64,000 nt of DNA, from NCBI GenBank assembly GCA_007922195.1, contig ML682005.1, positions 36,868,259 to 36,932,258 on the forward strand. Reading direction: 5' to 3'. This document shows positions 13,032 to 23,245 of this stretch, one piece after another. Position 1 is the first letter of the stretch. Every line of letters starts with the position of its first letter. The notes under the pieces are model-generated. The model did not search any database. It saw only the letters and a program-made list of their open reading frames with translations, and had not been told where the DNA came from. Source of the DNA: Podocnemis expansa (Eukaryota; Chordata; Testudines; Podocnemididae). The translations under genes were made by a program, and so were the position numbers.

Positions 13032-13337
13032 CAGTGTTTCCCAACCTATGGTCCGCAAGGGTACTGCTGGTGGTCCGTGGGTGTGGGGGAGAGATAATTA
13101 CTGCAGGTAAATGGATTGCAGGTAAACGTACTATAATGAGTGCAATATGTTTGTGAGTGAGTGTAATGAATTTTTAGAAATAACTGCATTTTTAATACCC
13201 CTCAATATACACATTTGACTCCTGTCAGCCATAGGTTATGTTAAAAATATTTAAAACAGTTTGTTTACATGATAATCCTTAAAAGCTTTTGATGATGATG
13301 TAGTCGTCCACATAAAGGAAAAGGCTGGGAACCATTG
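13032..13337. mobile_element. Non-autonomous hAT element
   Basis: A 306-bp insert starting CAGTGTTTCCCAACC and ending GGCTGGGAACCATTG, imperfect inverted ends of hAT type. The 8-bp flanks CACTACCT (13024-13031) and CACTAGTT (13338-13345) match at 6 of 8 positions. It is inserted in the family A LTR and the other LTR copy lacks it. No transposase frame. Confidence 0.8.
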
Positions 13338-13751
13338 CACTAGTTCAGTCCAGAGTAGAAGCAGCCCTCAATCAATCCATGCAGGGGTAACCACACCCCC
13401 AGTACCTATTCTGCATGATCACAATGGTATCACGTTTGCTGCAGCATCATGTATGTTTACAGATGTGAAGCATGTTACATAACACAGCCCCTCAGGACTA
13501 TCCCTAGCACAGAGGCTGGAGAGTTACATGACAAAGGCAATGCAATGAATCACACAACAGAAGGGGCTGAGGGGGATTAAAAGGCATGCAGACATTTTGA
13601 GAGGAGAAGTTGCTGGCTTGGGCTAGATGGAGAAACACCATTTTAGAAGTACCCGCAAGATATACAGCCTACCCTATGTTGCTAGGATGGCCTGGTCTGT
13701 CTGTAAACCACCAAACAGCCAGAGCTGGGGGTAAGAAAGATGAGAACAGGC

Positions 13752-14226
13752 TAAAATGTGATCCTTGACAAATTAGAGACAGTCCAGCGGAGGGCAACAA
13801 AAATTATTAGGGGGTTGGGGCACATGATTTATGAGGAGAGAGTGAAGGAACTTGGCTTATTTAGTCCACAGAAGAGAAGCCTGAGGGGGGATTTGATAGC
13901 AACCTTCAACTACTTGAATGGGTGTTCCAAAGAGGAGAGAACCAGGCTGTTCTCTGCAGTAACAGAGGATAGAACAAGGAACAATGGTTTCAAGCTGCAG
14001 CTGGGGCAGTCAAGATTGGATATCAGGAAGAACTGTCTCACTAGGAGAGTGATGAAGCATTGGAATGGGTTACCTAGGATGGTGGTGGAATCTCCATCTT
14101 GGAAACATTTAAGGCCCAGTTAGACGAAACGCTGGGTGGCATGATTTAGTGGGAGTGGTCCTGCTTTTAGCAGGAGGTTGGACTAGATGGCCTCATGAGG
14201 TCCTTTCTAACCCTATGATTCTAAAC
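13752..14226 (+). pseudogene. CR1 LINE, 5'-truncated 3' end
   Basis: A CR1 non-LTR retrotransposon remnant. The plus-strand frame at 13758-14123 gives the conserved C-terminal stretch after the reverse-transcriptase domain ([13 protein letters not shown], then [10 protein letters not shown] and [14 protein letters not shown]). The rest of ORF2 is absent through 5' truncation. The 3' end carries the family's terminal sequence ending near AACCCTATGATTCTA. It inserted in the family A LTR; the minus-strand LTR copy is continuous across the equivalent site. It is related to the longer CR1 at 34211-36612 but more diverged. Confidence 0.92.
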
Positions 14227-15063
14227 AGTTTTATAATGTAGTATGTGTGTTTTATCTTTTATATTCTTGCGATGACTCTGGACTTTAGTAGATGATAGTG
14301 CATTGATTTGCTATATAGTCTCTTAAAATCATATCCTGATCAATAAACTAGTAGTTGTTTTATCTAAAGCTGTGTGGACTTTAGAGGGTGTGAGTGAGAG
14401 AGGCTGGGCACGAGCCATTTCTTTGCTAAATGGACAGCCATGAGTGTATGGCAACTGGAGAAGGATCCAAATCCATGTAAGACAGAAGTTCCCACTGTGG
14501 TGTCTGGGGTTGTGGGTGCTCACTAGGGGATCATTGCCTGAGCAGTCAGGTGGCATGCGCTCACTGCCTTGGACTGATTACACACAGGAAGCTGGTGTGG
14601 ATTGACTCAGCAGTGAGTGGTCACCTGACAAAGCAGGGTGAATCAGGATTCAGGTGTGGAGATCTGAAGGGTCACAGTGGCACACCAGACCAGAACCAGG
14701 GAGCACTCTGTCGCACTGTCCCTCCATGACCTACTGTTCTTAAAGTCATAGTATTAAAACACTATCTTGGGGAGTTGTGTTAACATGATATAAACATGAC
14801 TTCATAAACAATTTAGACAGGGATTATCACATTTAATATTGTGTCAAGTAAATGTTAATATAATCATAAGGTTAACCATGTTCAGCTGACATTATATTAA
14901 ATTAACTTTTACTTGTGAGAATTTCATTTATACTCTGATTGTAAGCTTTATATTCAACTCCTCCAAGTTGTGTTTTAACATCACTTCTTTTTATAGTGAA
15001 GAGAAGCCCCAAAAGGTATTTTCAAGTACATGAGGCATTAGTGCACTGTTCCCAGCATAAACT

Positions 15064-15421
15064 GGTATGCAGTGTACTCTTGCAAGTTAGTTTGAATTAA
15101 AGAGGCTTAATTGGAACTAACTTTGACTTTGTCTACACTGGGCTTTCCTTAGTTCAAATTAAGGAATTCCTTAATTCAAACTAATGCAAGCTTAGTTTGA
15201 ACTTGTAAGACATGCCAGTTTGTTCAACCTAAGTCCTTAGTTCAGTAGTTAGTTCAAACTAAGAATGATGTCAACAAGGATTAACCCTTAGTTCAAACGT
15301 AATAAATTTGAACTGAGAGCAGTTAGTTCAAATTAACAAAGTGGACTGATTTGAACTAATGTTAGTTCAAATTAATCCACACTGTTAATTCAAACTAACT
15401 TCTCCTCGTGTCGGCATAGCC
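15064..15421. mobile_element. PIF/Harbinger MITE (AGTTCAAATTAA subfamily)
   Basis: The left end GGTATGCAGTGTACTCTTG and right end TGTCGGCATAGCC are diverged versions of the Harbinger terminus. The inside is TTAGTTCAAATTAA palindromes and an internal TTGTCTACACTGGG. No clear 3-bp duplication is visible. It abuts the 3' end of the old CR1 that follows. Confidence 0.7.
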
Positions 15422-15849
15422 ATAGACTCTAAGCTCAGAAAGGACCATGGTGATCATATACTCTTACCTGCATGTGGCAGGCCACAGACCGACACCCATC
15501 CATTCCTGTAATAGACTCATAACCTCAGGCAGTGTTACTAAAGTCCTCAAATTATGATTTGACGTCTTCAAGTTACAGAAAATCCACCACTTACATTATT
15601 TTAAACCTGCAAGTGACCCTTGTACCATGTTGCAAAGGCCAAAAACCCCTGAATGTCTGCCAGTTTGATCAGGGGGACACTTCTTCCTGACCCCAGATTT
15701 GGAAATCAGACTCTGAGCAAGTGGGCAAGATCCCTGGGAAAGAATAATCTGTAGTAATTCAGCCTTCACATCTAGGGGCCAGTTGTTGGAGATATTTGCT
15801 GCTATCAGCCACAGATCAGCTAAATACTATTGTAGACAGTCTCATCATA

Positions 15850-15969
15850 AAAACAAACAGGGAGTCCCGTGGCCCACTGGAAGACTAACAATTTCTTAGT
15901 CTTCCAGTGCCACAGGACTGCCTGTTTGTTTTACTGAACTAGACTAACATGGCTGCCCCTTTGGAATTT
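15850..15969 (+). mobile_element. Fold-back Penelope-like insertion with perfect 12-bp duplication
   Basis: The 120-bp insert begins AAAACAAACAGGGAGTC, turns around near TAACAATTTCTTAGTC, and ends with the opposite-strand copy and the family's 3' end (CTAGACTAACATGGCTGCCC). The 12-bp direct repeats AGTCTCATCATA at 15838-15849 and 15970-15981 are identical. It lies inside an old CR1, so the empty site is also recognisable as continuous CR1 sequence. The turnaround excludes the hammerhead-like segment in this copy. Confidence 0.85.
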
Positions 15970-16243
15970 AGTCTCATCATACCATTCCCCCTGTGACCTC
16001 TCAAGCTCAATCTTCAATCCAGTTACGTTTTTTGCTCACACTGCTCCCCTTGGAAGGTTATTCTAGAATTTCAGTCCTCTGATGGTAAGAAATCTAATTT
16101 TATTTTATTTTGTTTTACAGCATCCAATTGGCAGCTCATAGTCATCCTGTGATCAGCCAGTATACGCAGGTCTTTCTTCTCCCCTGTCATTTCCACTGCT
16201 TAGTCCCCACATTATAGCAAGAATTTTTACTGTTAGTCACTAA

Positions 16244-17377
16244 GGGTATGTCTACACTGGAGCCTTTGGTCAACTTAACCTGCTATAAATCAACCTAAGG
16301 TATTCCGTGGCCCCATTCAAAAGTTGTTAAGTTGACTTAAGCATTTGCTTAAGTCAACTTAATAACTCCTACCCTGGAAGTCAACTTAGTCATCAAGTTG
16401 ACTTCCCAGGGCAGGGCCCAGCTCCCAGCCCCACCCCAGGTCCTGATTGGGCTTGGGGGCCTGATCCAGCTCCAGCCACCACCAGCTAGTGGCTGGGAGC
16501 CAGCTCTGGTTCCCAGCCCCTTGCTGCAGGTGGCAGGGCTTGGGTGCCAGTTCCTGCCACCCATGGCAAGGGGTTGGATGCCCAATCTGGCTCCTATACT
16601 CTTCCCAGAGGCAGCAGGAGCTGGAAGCCAGCTCCTGCCATCCATGATGGGGGCTGGGAGCTTGATGGAACCCAATGAAATTGACCAGGCTGACTGGGCT
16701 CTCTCCTCCATGGCAGCATTTCCCAGCCTACTCCTGATCTCATGAGTAGCCTGTGAAATTCCCCAAGCTGACTGGGTTGTCTTCCCAGTGGCAGCATTTC
16801 TGTTACCAGGGAGACAACCCAGTGACAGAGTCTGGTGAGTTTCACAGCCTACTCCTGATACCAGAAATAGGCTTTGAAATTGACCAGATTGCCCAGCAAC
16901 CTGCCCTCAGTGGCAAGTGGCTCCAGGCCAGATCAGGCTCCGAGCCTCCTGCTGGTGCTGGCAAGCAGCTTGGGGTTCAATCCACCTCGAGCCCCATGCC
17001 ACAAATGGCAGGGGGCTCAGGACCAGTTCCTGCCACTGCCAGTAAGTGGTGTGGGGCTTGCTCAAGCTCTGTGCCCCTTTGCAGCAAGAGCCAGGTTGGG
17101 CTCACAGTCAGTTGCTTCAGGGGGCTGGGAGACAGATCAGGCTCCCAACCCATTGCCAGTGGTGGAAGAAGCCAGATCAGGCCTCCAGAGCCAGATTGGG
17201 GCCCCAGAGCCAGATCACACCCTGGGGTTGGGCAGGGGGGCATGTCCTGAGCCCATGCGGGGAATGTATACTACTGTAGATATACCACTAAATCAACTTC
17301 ACACAGTTGACGTTAAGTCAACTTAAAGTCAACCTTGTAAAGTCGACTTAAAATAGACTCCAAGTATAGCCATAGCC
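16244..17377. mobile_element. 1.13-kb PIF/Harbinger element with GC-rich core, TAA duplication
   Basis: The left terminus is GGGTATGTCTACACTGG and the right is the complement of GGCTATGGCTATACTTGG. Identical TAA repeats lie at 16241-16243 and 17378-17380. About 150 bp at each end is AT-rich with AAGTTGACTTAAG palindromes. The middle (about 16404-17260) is strikingly GC-rich and made of imperfect repeats around CCAGCTCCTGCCA and GGGAGCCAG. Open frames cross the core on both strands, but they overlap heavily, lack any transposase motif and arise from the repeat composition. Confidence 0.88.
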
Positions 17378-17860
17378 TAAGTTCATGACCTTGCACTTTG
17401 CCCTATTAAGTTTCATCACATTTCCAGTACTCCAATGTTAAAGGTTGGCCAGATCTTCTTGGTCCTTCTCCATACTGGCAATACCACCCAACTATGTGTC
17501 CTCTGCAAATTTTATTAGTACGTTCCCACTTTTTGTGCCAAGTCCTTTAATAAAAATGTTAAATATGATTGTTTCCAAGACCAGTCCCTGAGAAAGTCTC
17601 TTAGTAGCCTCCCTCCATCTTAATAGTTCACTATTCAGTATGACCCTTCGTAGTCTCCTCTTTAACAAGTTCTTTATCCATCTTTCAGTTCGCATCTGAA
17701 TCCCATCATCTCCAATTTAACTAATAATTTCCCCTGTTGAACTGGTATCAAATGCCTTACTGAAATCCAGATAGATTATATCTATTGCATTTCCATTGTC
17801 CACCTAATTCTTCTTTTCTTATGGGACTCCTCTAGAAATGAGGGTGATCAAATAGCAAGT

Positions 17861-18796
17861 GTGAAAGATTGGGATAGGATTGGGTGTAATAGGCACCAAT
17901 ATAAAAAAAGCCCCAAACACTGAAACTGCCCCTATAAAATCAGGACAGCTGGGCACTCTCCTATAGAGTTTCATTAATAAGGAGACCTATTACAGAATTA
18001 TTTACTGAAATATAATAACCAACAAAACATGTGCATAAGTTTATTCCTGGAAATCTCCAAGAGAAATTTAGAACAAAAACATATAAAACAAAAAGGGGGG
18101 GGCAGTTTTATGCCCTATGAAATGTAAACTATAGCAAAATAATACTTTTTAAATATCACTCATCTCTGCTAAAACTAAAAGAAAACAAAACAGCAATGAA
18201 TATCTTCACCCCCAATAGAACCACAACCAGAACAATATCACCCCAAACTCCAGATTTCCAAAAGCGAAGCCTCACTTCCCAAACACCCACATAAATGTAA
18301 CATAGGCTTAAAAGTGGCCCTGGGGACCTATAAGTTCCAAAGCTAAGGACCCATGATGAAGAAATTTCCTCTCTTATATTGTCAAGTCATTTCCTGTTTT
18401 ATATAGCCCACCTTGAGTAATAAAGCTGATCAAAAATTTTCCAACAGCCATTCCAAGTAAATTTCCTTTAGAAAAAAATCAATACAAAATATTGAAATAA
18501 TGTCAAAATGCATCTAACTGCTCCCATCAGTGGGTATGTTGGTTGTGTGGGGCACAGCTAGGAAAAAGTGGACATAGAATAGCGTAAACAAAGTTTATTT
18601 TCTAAAACCACAGCCACTTTAAACATAAATCAAGTTAAGTATCCTTTAAAATCTGTATATACAGATCAACAAGCACACCTCTGTTTCAAGACTTCTTTTT
18701 TATGCATTGGTTTGCAACTTATCTAGTATCCTTTCAATGAGACATTAGTTAACATCTGGATGATTAAGCCAGTGTGTGAATAAATTTCCAGAGGGC
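17861..18796. other. Unique AT-rich non-coding DNA
   Basis: No gene or recognised repeat. Frames are very short. Confidence 0.5.
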
Positions 18797-18948
18797 TAGC
18801 CATGTTAGTCTGTGTACAGCAAAAACAACGATAATCCTGTGGCACTTTATGGACTAACATATTACTTTGGGCTCCAGCCACTTCATCAGATGCATGAAGC
18901 GGAAACTACAGTTGAAAGTAGGTAACATACCTCTCAAGTGTAGTTTTC
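18797..18948 (-). repeat. Penelope-like/fold-back family monomer
   Basis: Starts with AGGGCTAGCCATGTTAGTCTG, the complement of the family 3' end. It continues through CCTGTGGCACTTTATGGACTAAC to CACTTCATCAGATGCATG, the complement of the CTGATGA motif. This is a diverged branch, with GCAAAAACAACG instead of the GTAAAACAAACA junction. A Harbinger MITE directly follows it. Confidence 0.7.
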
Positions 18949-19298
18949 GGCTATGTCTACACACACATCATTATTTCGAAATAAGTATTTCGAAATGAGT
19001 TATTTTGAAATAAAGTCCTTATTTCGAAATAAGTTAATTCGAATTAACAAAAGGTTAATTCGAATTAAGGGAAAGCCTGCAATCCAAAAGGCTGTTATTT
19101 CGAAATGGTGTTGTTTCGAAACAACATGTCTAAATGGCCGTATTTCGAAATAACCATTTTGAAATAACAGCCGTTTCGAAAAAATCTGGGTTTAACCTGT
19201 TTCGAAACAATGGTTCTTATTTCAAAAGGACGTCATGTATACTTTATTTCGAAATAACCAGGGTTATTTCAAAATAAAAGTGCTGTGTAGACATACCC
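18949..19298. mobile_element. PIF/Harbinger MITE (TTTCGAAA subfamily)
   Basis: A 350-bp element from GGCTATGTCTACACACAC to TGTGTAGACATACCC. It has many perfect ATTTCGAAATAA and GTTTCGAAACAA palindromes and TTAATTCGAATTAA blocks near the left end. The flanking three bases differ (TTC and ATG), so the duplication has decayed or the ends are off by a base or two. Confidence 0.85.
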
Positions 19299-19506
19299 AT
19301 GAGAAAACACCTTCTCAGGAGATTTCCAGTTGAATTGTCCAGCCAGTGAGGTCTGAATACCTTGCACAAGCTTCAGATAAGCAACCAAACTTTTGGATAG
19401 TTTTCAGAAACCTAACTGAATTCACTGCATGTTGTGGTTTGCCCTTCCCTAGTTCCCAACTGTTCAGCTAACAAAATTAATAGCTATATAAAATGTATAT
19501 GAATCA

Positions 19507-19744
19507 TAGGGCCAGCTCAAGGGGTTGTGGTGCTCCTTGCCAACTTTTCCTTTTGTGCCCCCATCACCTGCATGCTTGTGGAGGCAAGAGGGGTGGGACT
19601 GGACTGGCAGTCATGTGGCAGCGGGGCTGGGCCAGCACACCTAAGCACTGACTCTGCGTCCTGTGCTGGCGGGGCCGGACTAGAGCCCTAAGTTTCAGCA
19701 CCCTGAGCTGGTGCCATACTGGCTCATCCCTTAAGCCAGCCCTC
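19507..19744. mobile_element. Non-autonomous hAT element
   Basis: A 238-bp insert with imperfect inverted ends, AGGGCCAGCTCAAGG on the left and CCTTAAGCCAGCCCT on the right. The 8-bp flanks ATGAATCA (19499-19506) and ATGAATCC (19745-19752) match at 7 of 8 positions. The inside is GC-rich with no transposase. Confidence 0.75.
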
Positions 19745-19752
19745 ATGAATCC

Positions 19753-20895
19753 TGCTTTATCCAGCAATCAAGAAAGTCCTGAGAGGAAAAAGACACATTT
19801 TTGTCTCAAGAGTGTGATTCAGTCAAGAACTTTCTGGATAGTAGGTATTTGGAGGTGACTTGTCGCCACCTTGTCCCAGATGTCTGTTACGAGGACAGAG
19901 TTGTAAAAGAAATATTCAGGAACTGTATTCCTGAACTTACATAGTATCTGAGTGACACATGTGGGTATGTTTTTAAACCATGTTATTATCAAACATCAGA
20001 CTTTCCAAATTATAATTTCGCTTGTATTTTATTGCATGCCAAGGGTGGGCCTGTCACATGCAGCTGTTGTAGTTTTTATATGCAGACTACCTATGTATAT
20101 ATTTGTCTCTTTGCTAAAAAATATCAAATCAAATAATAATACTGTTTTGGGTTTTTTTTATTATGTTGGAAAGTTTACATAGACTTATCCCTCTACCCCA
20201 ACTCCTTCAGGGATTATTTAATTATGTTTTTGTAGAAAGCTCTGCTGTTTGGGATTTGGGTTTATGGGAAGTTCAGTTTTGCCTTTTCTTTTATTTCTGG
20301 TGAGAGTCTCATTATGCCACATTTGACTGTTTTATTTTTATGATTTAAAGCAATAAATTGCAATTTAAAAGATAGGAGACCAGGTCTTTTTTTAATTTGC
20401 CTTTGTATTTCCTAGAACACAGAATGCAAGCAATAACTTCTGGCTGTAACTTGTATAGTTTTGGGGGGCAGAGGAAGGAAATTATTACCTACTTTTTATA
20501 TAGATATGTTTTTAACAAAGCACTGGGGATTTATATGAACATGATTGTTTGGAAAGTCCCACAAGAATAATTCTAGTGATGTGAAATTATACATATATGT
20601 CTTTCAGAAGTCCACATGACCTTCAGCCTTCATATTTGAAACAGCTTCTGATTGTTATACAAATAAAAATGTTTACAAAAAAGTCATATTTTTATCTAAC
20701 AATCTGAGGCCCAGAACATGCATACATACATATATAAATGTTAACATTACTGTCTTAATGCAAAGAAGAGGCACTTCTTCCCCCATCTTTTTACACTTAG
20801 CCTGATTTTGGTATATAATCACATACTGTGTAACCCAGACACATTTTTTAATATTTAATAAAGATTTGCATACTAGTGACACAATGCCAAATCTA
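19753..20895. other. Unique AT-rich non-coding DNA
   Basis: No gene or recognisable repeat. T-rich and interrupted in all frames. Confidence 0.5.
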
Positions 20896-20977
20896 ACGAG
20901 AGTCCTGTGGCACCTTAAAGACTAAGAAATTTTTTTGGGCATAAACTTTTATGACCTGTGTGAAAAGCCACTCCCAG
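20896..20977 (-). repeat. Penelope-like family fragment, left part of a split copy
   Basis: CGAGAGTCCTGTGGCACC followed by TTAAAGACTAAG and GGGCATAAACTTTTATG is the family body. The remaining part appears after the LTR, near 23174-23225 (TTTCATCAGATGCATGAAA). This suggests the family A LTR inserted into this copy. Confidence 0.6.
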
Positions 20978-23173
20978 TGTGCCACTGTGACCCCCCCCCC
21001 CACGTTCTCTATTCTTGAACTCTGACTTACCCTGCTTCAACAGGTAACTATTCACTCCTGAGTCAGTCCGTACCAGCCATGTACATGTAATTGGTCCCAC
21101 GTAGTCTGAGTATACCCTCTGGTCACTTATGGACTGGTCGCCAAGCTAGCACCCTCAGTCGCTAGACACTACACTGATAACCTGTGTTCCACAGAGATTG
21201 GAACCCACCCACCCCCAGTCACCAAAACACTGAAATGGATTGGCCAAGCCACTCTGAGTCATACCTTCTAAAGCTCACACAGCTTTAGATAAAACAAACA
21301 CTCATTTATTGATTAGGATATGATTTTAAGTAAGCATAAAGCAAATCAATGCACAATCATTTAATAAAGGAGCCCGGGGTGTCCACTGGTAAATGAAAGA
21401 TATAATGTGCATGCTAAACTAATAACACTATTTCAAGATTATTCTTTAGACTATTCCCCTCATCCTTTGTTACTGGAAAAGAATTTGAATGGCAAGCCCT
21501 ATTCACCTGGGGCGTCTGTCAACCCCTGGCTCCTACTACAGGTACAGTCAAGGAAGAGGCAGGGTGAGGATTTCAAAAACACAGGTTTATTGCAAACACA
21601 CCCTCAACCTCCCACCGGATCCCCAACAAACACTTATTAAAACAGTTCCCACAACACAGTTAAATAATAAATACAAGTACCCAACAGTGGGGTTGGACCC
21701 GCGTCCCTACCCCACCGGACAGAGAGATTCTCTCTCAATTGAGGTCCCCACAGTCCCAACGCCTCACAGTTTCTCTTCACCGGACTGGCATTGGACTCGA
21801 CTCCACGAGGCGCTGCTCCGGGTCCCTCAGTGGACCGTCTACTCCCGCGTCGTCTCCCGTCCGGATAAACCTGACGTGGACCGTCTTCTTCTGGGCTGCT
21901 GGTAGCCTGGGTCCTTATTCAATAGTCCATTCACCCCAAGGCAAAGTCCAAATAGGGCCACGCGGGGACCCTATCCCTTCGGGGACTGGTCTTCTTCCCT
22001 CTGGCACGACGACAGCTCCTTCCCTTCTGGTCCACGATGCCCTCTCTGGCTTCCGGATGCGATCCCTCGGTGTCCTCTTCAGAGCCTGACTCACCCTGCT
22101 CTCACTGAACCTCGGATCCCAGGGACCAAAGGCTCAGAGAGACCAGCAGAGTCCCAGGGTGCTCAAGGTTCCTAGTCCAATAGGGGTCCTCTGGAGAATC
22201 TCCTCTTCGGATCTCGGCTCTTACAGCTCCTGCCACATGGCCAAGGGAGCACGCCCAAAGATCCAGGAACGAACCTCACGCCTGTCCGCCACGGTCCAAA
22301 CCCTGAACGACCGTTGAGCCCTAGCTTAAGTACCTGGCCGGCCAACCAATCAGAAAGCCACAGCTTTCGCGCCCAAACCAGGTTCCATAGGGTTCAGTGG
22401 AGAGGGTTCTAGAAGGTGTGTGCACGGCCCTCTCGACAGTCTGCACACGGCCCCTGTCACTAGGCAGACTGCTTTCAGTTCACTGACCCTGTTGCTGGGC
22501 AGAGCACAGACTCCTGACTGCCTGCCAAGGCTCCTGTCCCTCTGACCAGGGAGCCCGCATCACCAGTTGCCAGGCAGACTTCCTCTCCAGCACCCTCTAG
22601 AGCTCAGGTCACTTAACTGTTACAATAACAGTAAACTAAATACAAGGAACATAAAGCTCCCACTTCTGGGGAGGAGAACATACCTTTATAAACACACTAA
22701 AATTTTCCCAACACCTTAACCACAAGTGGGTATGCCCAGAAACCTTTTAGTTGCTTCCAAGATAGTCTTTCTTTGGCAGAAGACAGCCACTTCTTTCCCT
22801 CCAAAAGTGGCTCTCTTTGTTTTCAGTCCCTCTCTCCCTGTGCTACTGTGTGTGATTTCTTTTGTTCCACCTCAGCTAGGCCATTGACTTTACATCGCCT
22901 TTGTGATGCACTTCTCCAGCCTCATTGCTATTTATGTGCTGCTGGAAGAGAGTTTTTTGCCTCCCTTCCTCCACCCCTCCCAAGCCATGTAACCTGCTTC
23001 ACAGGGGCACAGACAGATGCTGCAGGAAACGACACCATAGTAATCGTATAGAATATATTATGAGCATTCATAAAGGAACTTTGCATAGCATATTGGGCAT
23101 CAAACTGTACAATTAATTGCAAACATGAACAGACAACTTACACAGATGATAGTCCATTGTGCATCATGTGACA
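20978..23173 (-). mobile_element. LTR of an endogenous retroelement (family A), minus copy with nested LTR
   Basis: This is the reverse-strand counterpart of 12755-14684. In its own orientation it starts TGTCACATGATGCAC, carries GGTTCCTTTATGAATG-like sequence (complement near 23060-23085), a poly(A) signal AATAAA (complement of 21305-21310), then the TTGTTTTATCTAAAGCTGTG landmark, and ends GTCACAGTGGCACA. It is interrupted by a second, unrelated-looking LTR at about 21517-22624. A C-run at about 20990-21001 lies near its 3' end. No internal gag, pol or env sequence is present. The exact target duplication was not found. Confidence 0.75.
21517..22624 (-). mobile_element. Second LTR (family B) nested in the family A LTR
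   Basis: GC-richer than its surroundings and bounded by TG...CA on the plus strand (TGTCAACCCC, ending GTTACA). Read on minus it has a CCAAT-type box (complement of CCAATCA near 22346) and a possible TATA-like CTTAAG. The poly(A) signal AATAAA is the complement of 21586-21591 and is followed by a short R/U5-like stretch. No coding capacity. Boundaries are inferred, because no matching 5-bp duplication was seen. Confidence 0.6.
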
Positions 23174-23245
23174 AGCTCCAACCCATTTCATCAGATGCAT
23201 GAAATGGAAACTACAGTTAGGAGGTATACATATATATACAAGGGT
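23174..23245 (-). repeat. Penelope-like family fragment, right part of a split copy
   Basis: Contains CATTTCATCAGATGCATGAAATGGAAACTACAG, which matches the equivalent part of the copy at 18797-18948 (CACTTCATCAGATGCATGAA...). It is the likely continuation of 20896-20977. Confidence 0.55.

Larger units (their letters stand above)
12755..14684 (+). mobile_element. LTR of an endogenous retroelement (family A), plus copy
   Basis: This aligns throughout with the reverse complement of 20978-23173. Shared landmarks include TTTGCAATGTAATTGTGTGG/TTTGCAATTAATTGTACAG, GGTTCCTTTATGAATG, GTGCATTGATTTGCT, AATCAATAAA followed by TTGTTTTATCTAAAGCTGTG, and a shared end GTCACAGTGGCACA. It starts TG and ends CA like an LTR. 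AATAAA at 14341-14346 is a plausible poly(A) signal, and TTAAAAGG near 13577 could be the TATA region. A hAT element (13032-13337) and a CR1 fragment (about 13752-14226) inserted later. No internal retroviral genes were found, so this is probably a solo LTR. No target duplication was confirmed. Confidence 0.75.
15422..17860 (-). pseudogene. Old CR1 LINE (minus), split by two insertions
   Basis: An ancient CR1-like element read on the minus strand. The 3' non-coding part covers about 15422-16240. A decayed reverse-transcriptase segment is at about 17492-17860; the frame 17492-17695 shows a WIKN...LRRVILNSE stretch, a degenerate Q-GLVLE-IIFNIFI block and FAED where the family has FADD, so a catalytic Asp is replaced by Glu. 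It is much more eroded than the CR1 at 34-36 kb. A fold-back retroelement (15850-15969) and a 1.1-kb Harbinger element (16244-17377) have landed in it. Boundaries are approximate. Confidence 0.75.

Noticed and set aside
12719..13156. 145-codon open frame on plus
   Set aside because: It spans the start of an LTR and the end of a hAT insertion and so cannot be a conserved gene.
16349..17326. Several overlapping open frames of 77-165 codons
   Set aside because: They overlap on both strands in the GC-rich core of the 1.13-kb Harbinger element and have no known domain.
18949..19298. CRISPR-like array of TTTCGAAA repeats
   Set aside because: Repeats are palindromic, irregularly spaced and part of a MITE with Harbinger ends; this is vertebrate DNA.
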